In this document: positions 61,579 to 64,000 of the stretch, piece by piece
How the letters are laid out: each line of letters starts with the position of its first letter
How positions within the stretch are numbered: position 1 is the first letter of the stretch
Assembly (NCBI RefSeq): GCF_000368025.1
Contig: NZ_KB849211.1
Coordinates: 750,322 to 814,321, forward strand
Length of the DNA: 64,000 nucleotides
Direction of reading: 5' to 3'
Source: Acinetobacter parvus DSM 16617 = CIP 108168
Lineage (GTDB): Bacteria; Pseudomonadota; Gammaproteobacteria; Pseudomonadales; Moraxellaceae
The notes under the pieces: model-generated
Told to the model about the DNA's origin: nothing
What the model saw: only the letters and a program-made list of their open reading frames with translations
Databases searched by the model: none
Translations under genes and position numbers: made by a program

Positions 61579-62742
61579 ATGTCAGCCCCTCAAGATATTA
61601 GTCAAAATAAGGCCTTACTCTGGTTTATGGCTGCGGCGTGCGGTCTATGTGCAGGTGCCAACTATTATAGCCAGCCACTGATCCACTCCATTCAGCAGTA
61701 TTTTGCCGTAACAGAAAGCCAGGCTGCCCTGACCGTCACTTTTGCACAGGTTTCCTATGCCTTGGGTTTGCTATTTATTGTACCAATGGGCGATGTGGTC
61801 AATAAGACCAAGTTTATTCCCCTACTCATGACTTTATGCGCTATGGGTCTGTTCCTGAGTGCATTCTCAATGAACCTGCCAATGTTATGGGTTGGAACAC
61901 TACTGGTTGGGTTATTTTCCGTTTCGGCCCAAGTGCTGATTCCCCTCGCCACCATGACAGTACAGCCTGAAAAAACAGGCGAAGTTGTTGGCTTTCTCAT
62001 GAGTGGTTTATTGGTGGGTATCTTGCTTTCGACCAGTCTAGCAGGATTGTTCTCCAACCTGTTTCACTGGAAAGTCATTTATGTGGTCAGTGGAGTCTTG
62101 ATGCTGATATTGGCTTATGCGCTTAAAAGCCGCTTGCCTTACGTCATGCGCATGAAAATGAATTATGGGCAAATCTTTGTTTCGATGGCCCAACTCTTGA
62201 AGCAGGAAAAGCGCCTATTATTACGGGCACTTGCAGGTGGATTTGCCTTTGCGGCGGTCAGTATCCTGTATTCCACCATCGCGCTTCTGCTAAGCTCGGC
62301 CCATCATTTACCTGACCTAGTGATTGGGATGGTGAGTCTGGTGGGTATTTTTGGTGCCTTATCCACCCAGTATATTGGCCGATATGCTGATCAGGGCTAC
62401 ACCAGGCAACTGACCTGGATGGGCTGTGCCTTATTCATTATCAGCTGGATTTGCTTCTATTACGGGCAAACATTCCTCATCAGCTATATTGTTGGCTTTG
62501 CCCTGATCCAGTTGGCTTTGGCATTGGTACACACCAGCAACCAGAGCATTATTTTCCGCTTACGACCTGATGCAAAGTCACGTATCAATGCGATCTATAT
62601 GACCGCTTATTTTATTGGAGGTGCCTGTGGTTCCGCACTTGGCATTTTTGCATGGAATCATGGCGGTTGGACCATGACCTGTTTGGCAGGCCTATGTCTG
62701 GTTCTTGCGTGTATGCTGTTTAGTTTACTGGATAACCTCTGA
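61579..62742 (+). CDS. MFS transporter
   Basis: 387 residues from MSAPQDISQN (a longer frame to 61528 overlaps the ridA remnant). Twelve membrane segments. SQPLIHSIQQYFAVTESQA and PMGDVVNKTKFIPL (the loop 2-3 motif), and the mid loop KSRLPYVMRMKMNYG, are typical of the YnfM/AraJ-like drug:H+ antiporter branch. The substrate is unknown. It is intact in an otherwise decayed zone. Confidence 0.88.
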   Translation: MSAPQDISQNKALLWFMAAACGLCAGANYYSQPLIHSIQQYFAVTESQAALTVTFAQVSYALGLLFIVPMGDVVNKTKFIPLLMTLCAMGLFLSAFSMNLPMLWVGTLLVGLFSVSAQVLIPLATMTVQPEKTGEVVGFLMSGLLVGILLSTSLAGLFSNLFHWKVIYVVSGVLMLILAYALKSRLPYVMRMKMNYGQIFVSMAQLLKQEKRLLLRALAGGFAFAAVSILYSTIALLLSSAHHLPDLVIGMVSLVGIFGALSTQYIGRYADQGYTRQLTWMGCALFIISWICFYYGQTFLISYIVGFALIQLALALVHTSNQSIIFRLRPDAKSRINAIYMTAYFIGGACGSALGIFAWNHGGWTMTCLAGLCLVLACMLFSLLDNL

Positions 62743-62747
62743 GAACT

Positions 62748-62887
62748 CGTGGTTTTCCGCCTGCTGTTACTGATGCAGAAATCATCACTATGCAAATAGT
62801 AGGTGAATTTCTTGGTTTAGATACAGACAAAAATATTTGGATGTATTTCAAAAACAATTGGTTAGAGTGGTTTCAAAAATTAGGATC
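62748..62887 (+). pseudogene. Transposase N-terminal remnant
   Basis: Frame gives PPAVTDAEIITMQIVGEF then LGLDTDKNIWMYFKNNW and WFQKLGSY, like the N-terminal domain of DDE transposases carried by Acinetobacter ISs. Neither ATG nor the catalytic part is present, and it is cut where the IS481-type fragment begins. I cannot assign the family with certainty. Confidence 0.55.
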
Positions 62888-63040
62888 TTATTCACCAGAC
62901 TTCACTAATTCCTGATAGCGATAAAATGTATCTCTTGACACACCCATCACTTTGCATGCTCTAGATACATTCTGAAGCTCTTCAGCTAAATTGAGCAGAC
63001 CTACTTTGTGTTTAATAATTTGATTGTTAGTATGCAACAT
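62888..63040 (-). pseudogene. IS481-type transposase N-terminal fragment
   Basis: 50-residue minus-strand frame MLHTNNQIIKHKVGLL continuing AEELQNVSRACKVMGVSRDTFYRYQELV. This is the N-terminal helix-turn-helix of IS481-family transposases; the catalytic DDE domain is missing. AGAAAGTTACC and GGTAACTTTCT form an inverted repeat just upstream of its start (63040-63105), possibly the element's terminal or regulatory sequence. Confidence 0.7.
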
Positions 63041-63261
63041 AAGAAAGTTACCTTTGTTTGATTAAGATTTCGACACCTTTATCAAAACGGGTAACTTTCT
63101 CTTTTTCAAGAAGAATGTACGATCAAGTCTGAACTAATACAAAACTTTCTTTAATCCTCTTTCCCTCTGAACTCCAATTCAAGTAATGATCATTGGTGAA
63201 TTAACCTCAAAACTCGTATAATGCTGCCCTTTGCTTGCCTATCCAGATCCGAGAGCCTTTT

Positions 63262-63330
63262 ATGCAATCACTTGAGTCATTAAAGCCACGCATTTCCGTT
63301 GCCCCGATGATGGATTGGACAACAAGATAA
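63262..63330 (+). pseudogene. dusA: dusA 5' end, interrupted by an island
   Basis: ATG at 63262 encodes MQSLESLKPRISVAPMMDWT then TR and a stop. This is the start of tRNA-dihydrouridine synthase A, with its FMN-binding APMMDWT motif, where a full gene has about 330 residues. From about codon 21 the sequence stops looking like dusA. The 5' end of dusA is an established integration site for genomic islands. The rest of dusA should lie beyond the island, to the right of the window. Confidence 0.82.
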
Positions 63331-64000
63331 AATAATCCATTAATTTACAGCAACTTAAAATAAAAAAAATAAGTTAAGGTGTAAATTTGGAGTAAACTTT
63401 ATTTTTATGTATCAAAACATAAATCTTCAATATTTTCACTCCCCAATAGATTATTCACAGTTACAAGAGCTGTATCAGATAGTGTTTGAGTAGCTAACAC
63501 AGCTAGCCTCGTCATTGGGCAAGAAATGGAAACATAAAAAAGATTACGTGCTCTATAAAAAACCTTTCGTATTTGCTTTAGTCAATTTTTTAGTCTCAAG
63601 TAACTCTAAAAGCTGTGGCCACTTATAGTGATTCCAGCCACCACCTAAGACCACTAATACATTCTCAAACTCAGCCCCCTTTACACTATGCTGCGTTGCA
63701 AAAGGAGTCTGTTTTTCAATAAACTTTGTAACCTCGATAACTTCCTTATATTCGATTTCTCTTAATTTATTATAACGTTGTAGTGTTGAAGACCATTCCT
63801 CTTTAGGTGTATCTATAAATGAAAGAAGCTCCTCCTCCCTTCTAATTATTCGATCTGGTGGTAATGGCCGTTTTGTAGTCTTTAAATGATCTATCACTTG
63901 ACCAATAGTTCCTTCAGTCCTTAACTTTAGTAATTGATCCTAGCCAAATAAGCAGCTATTTGATCTACAGTTGCTCTTGCTGTTCTAGAAACCCCAATGA
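63322..64000. mobile_element. Left edge of a genomic island in dusA
   Basis: Sequence after the dusA codons (from about 63322) is more AT-rich than the flank and carries a decayed helicase gene on the minus strand. The attachment region is GATGATGGATTGGACAACAAG around 63306-63326. The integrase is not in view; in dusA islands it lies at one edge, so it should be outside this window. Confidence 0.6.
63405..64000 (-). pseudogene. UvrD-like superfamily I helicase, 3' part, frameshifted
   Basis: Three frames in order on the minus strand give the C-terminal half of a UvrD-type helicase. They are GVSRTARATVDQIAAYLARI (about 63935-63997); RTEGTIGQVIDHLKTTKRP to the motif V HSVKGAEFENVLVV and on to KGFL (63553-63925); and RARNLFYVSISCPMTRLAVL with a tail ending ENIEDLCFDT (63405-63558). 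Frame breaks are near 63930 and 63556. The SI motif V/VI type is like helicases in phage-defence pairs such as Gabija GajB, but I cannot show such a pair here. The 5' part is beyond the window. Confidence 0.72.

Noticed and set aside
63553..63897. Intact small 114-residue protein
   Set aside because: Sequence continues the helicase family into other frames on both sides, so it is a fragment of a broken gene.

Overview
The window is a chromosomal segment of a gammaproteobacterium of the genus Acinetobacter. The OmpA protein is close to the A. baumannii type. The order pilG-pilH-pilI-pilJ-chpA-chpC without pilK or chpB, a three-gene pnt operon with split pntA, gacS beside cysM, and the moderately AT-rich base composition all fit. 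Differences from what I recall of A. baumannii proteins suggest another species of the genus. This is recognition from memory, not a database search.

Layout. 1-2.8 kb: tRNA-Val, a signal-less L,D-transpeptidase, a tandem intergenic repeat, a DUF454 membrane protein, a DUF1853 protein and an entericidin-like lipoprotein. 2.9-13.3 kb: dapE, then the minus-strand Pil-Chp chemosensory cluster that controls type IV pilus twitching. 13.5-23.6 kb: a DUF4124-like coiled-coil protein, proS, yjdM, ygfZ, a Sel1-repeat protein, mutM, a parvulin and mscL, with three decayed genes between them (SRPBCC, DsbC-like, TonB receptor). 23.9-32.8 kb: typA, xanP, rsmC, a palindromic repeat, a frameshifted lysP, and rtcB behind a structured leader, then ompA. 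33.1-34.8 kb: nested IS982 and IS3 remnants. 35-48.3 kb: darP-ptsO-rapZ, pcnB-folK-panB-panC, mazG-comEA, an SDR gene, and cysM-exonuclease-rlmD-relA. 48.4-60.4 kb: gacS, crotonase, a hydroxyacid dehydrogenase with hydroxypyruvate isomerase, rsfS, amt with a small partner, an SDR gene and pntAa-pntAb-pntB. 60.4-64 kb: a decayed zone with an unknown remnant, a ridA pseudogene, an intact MFS transporter, transposase fragments, and the first 22 codons of dusA cut off by the edge of a genomic island. The island's first visible gene is a decayed UvrD-type helicase.

Most of the window is ordinary core genome. The main points for a second look are five. First, the leader of rtcB (30084-30323) has a good promoter, a nine-codon ORF with a near-perfect Shine-Dalgarno, and hairpins that could switch between terminator and antiterminator. 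Second, an island interrupts dusA at 63.3 kb. Third, chpA carries a recent in-frame duplication of one Hpt domain. Fourth, lysP is split by a single base in a G8 tract. Fifth, two intergenic repeat elements occur at 0.9-1.2 kb and 28.34-28.56 kb. No CRISPR array, rRNA or complete prophage was seen.
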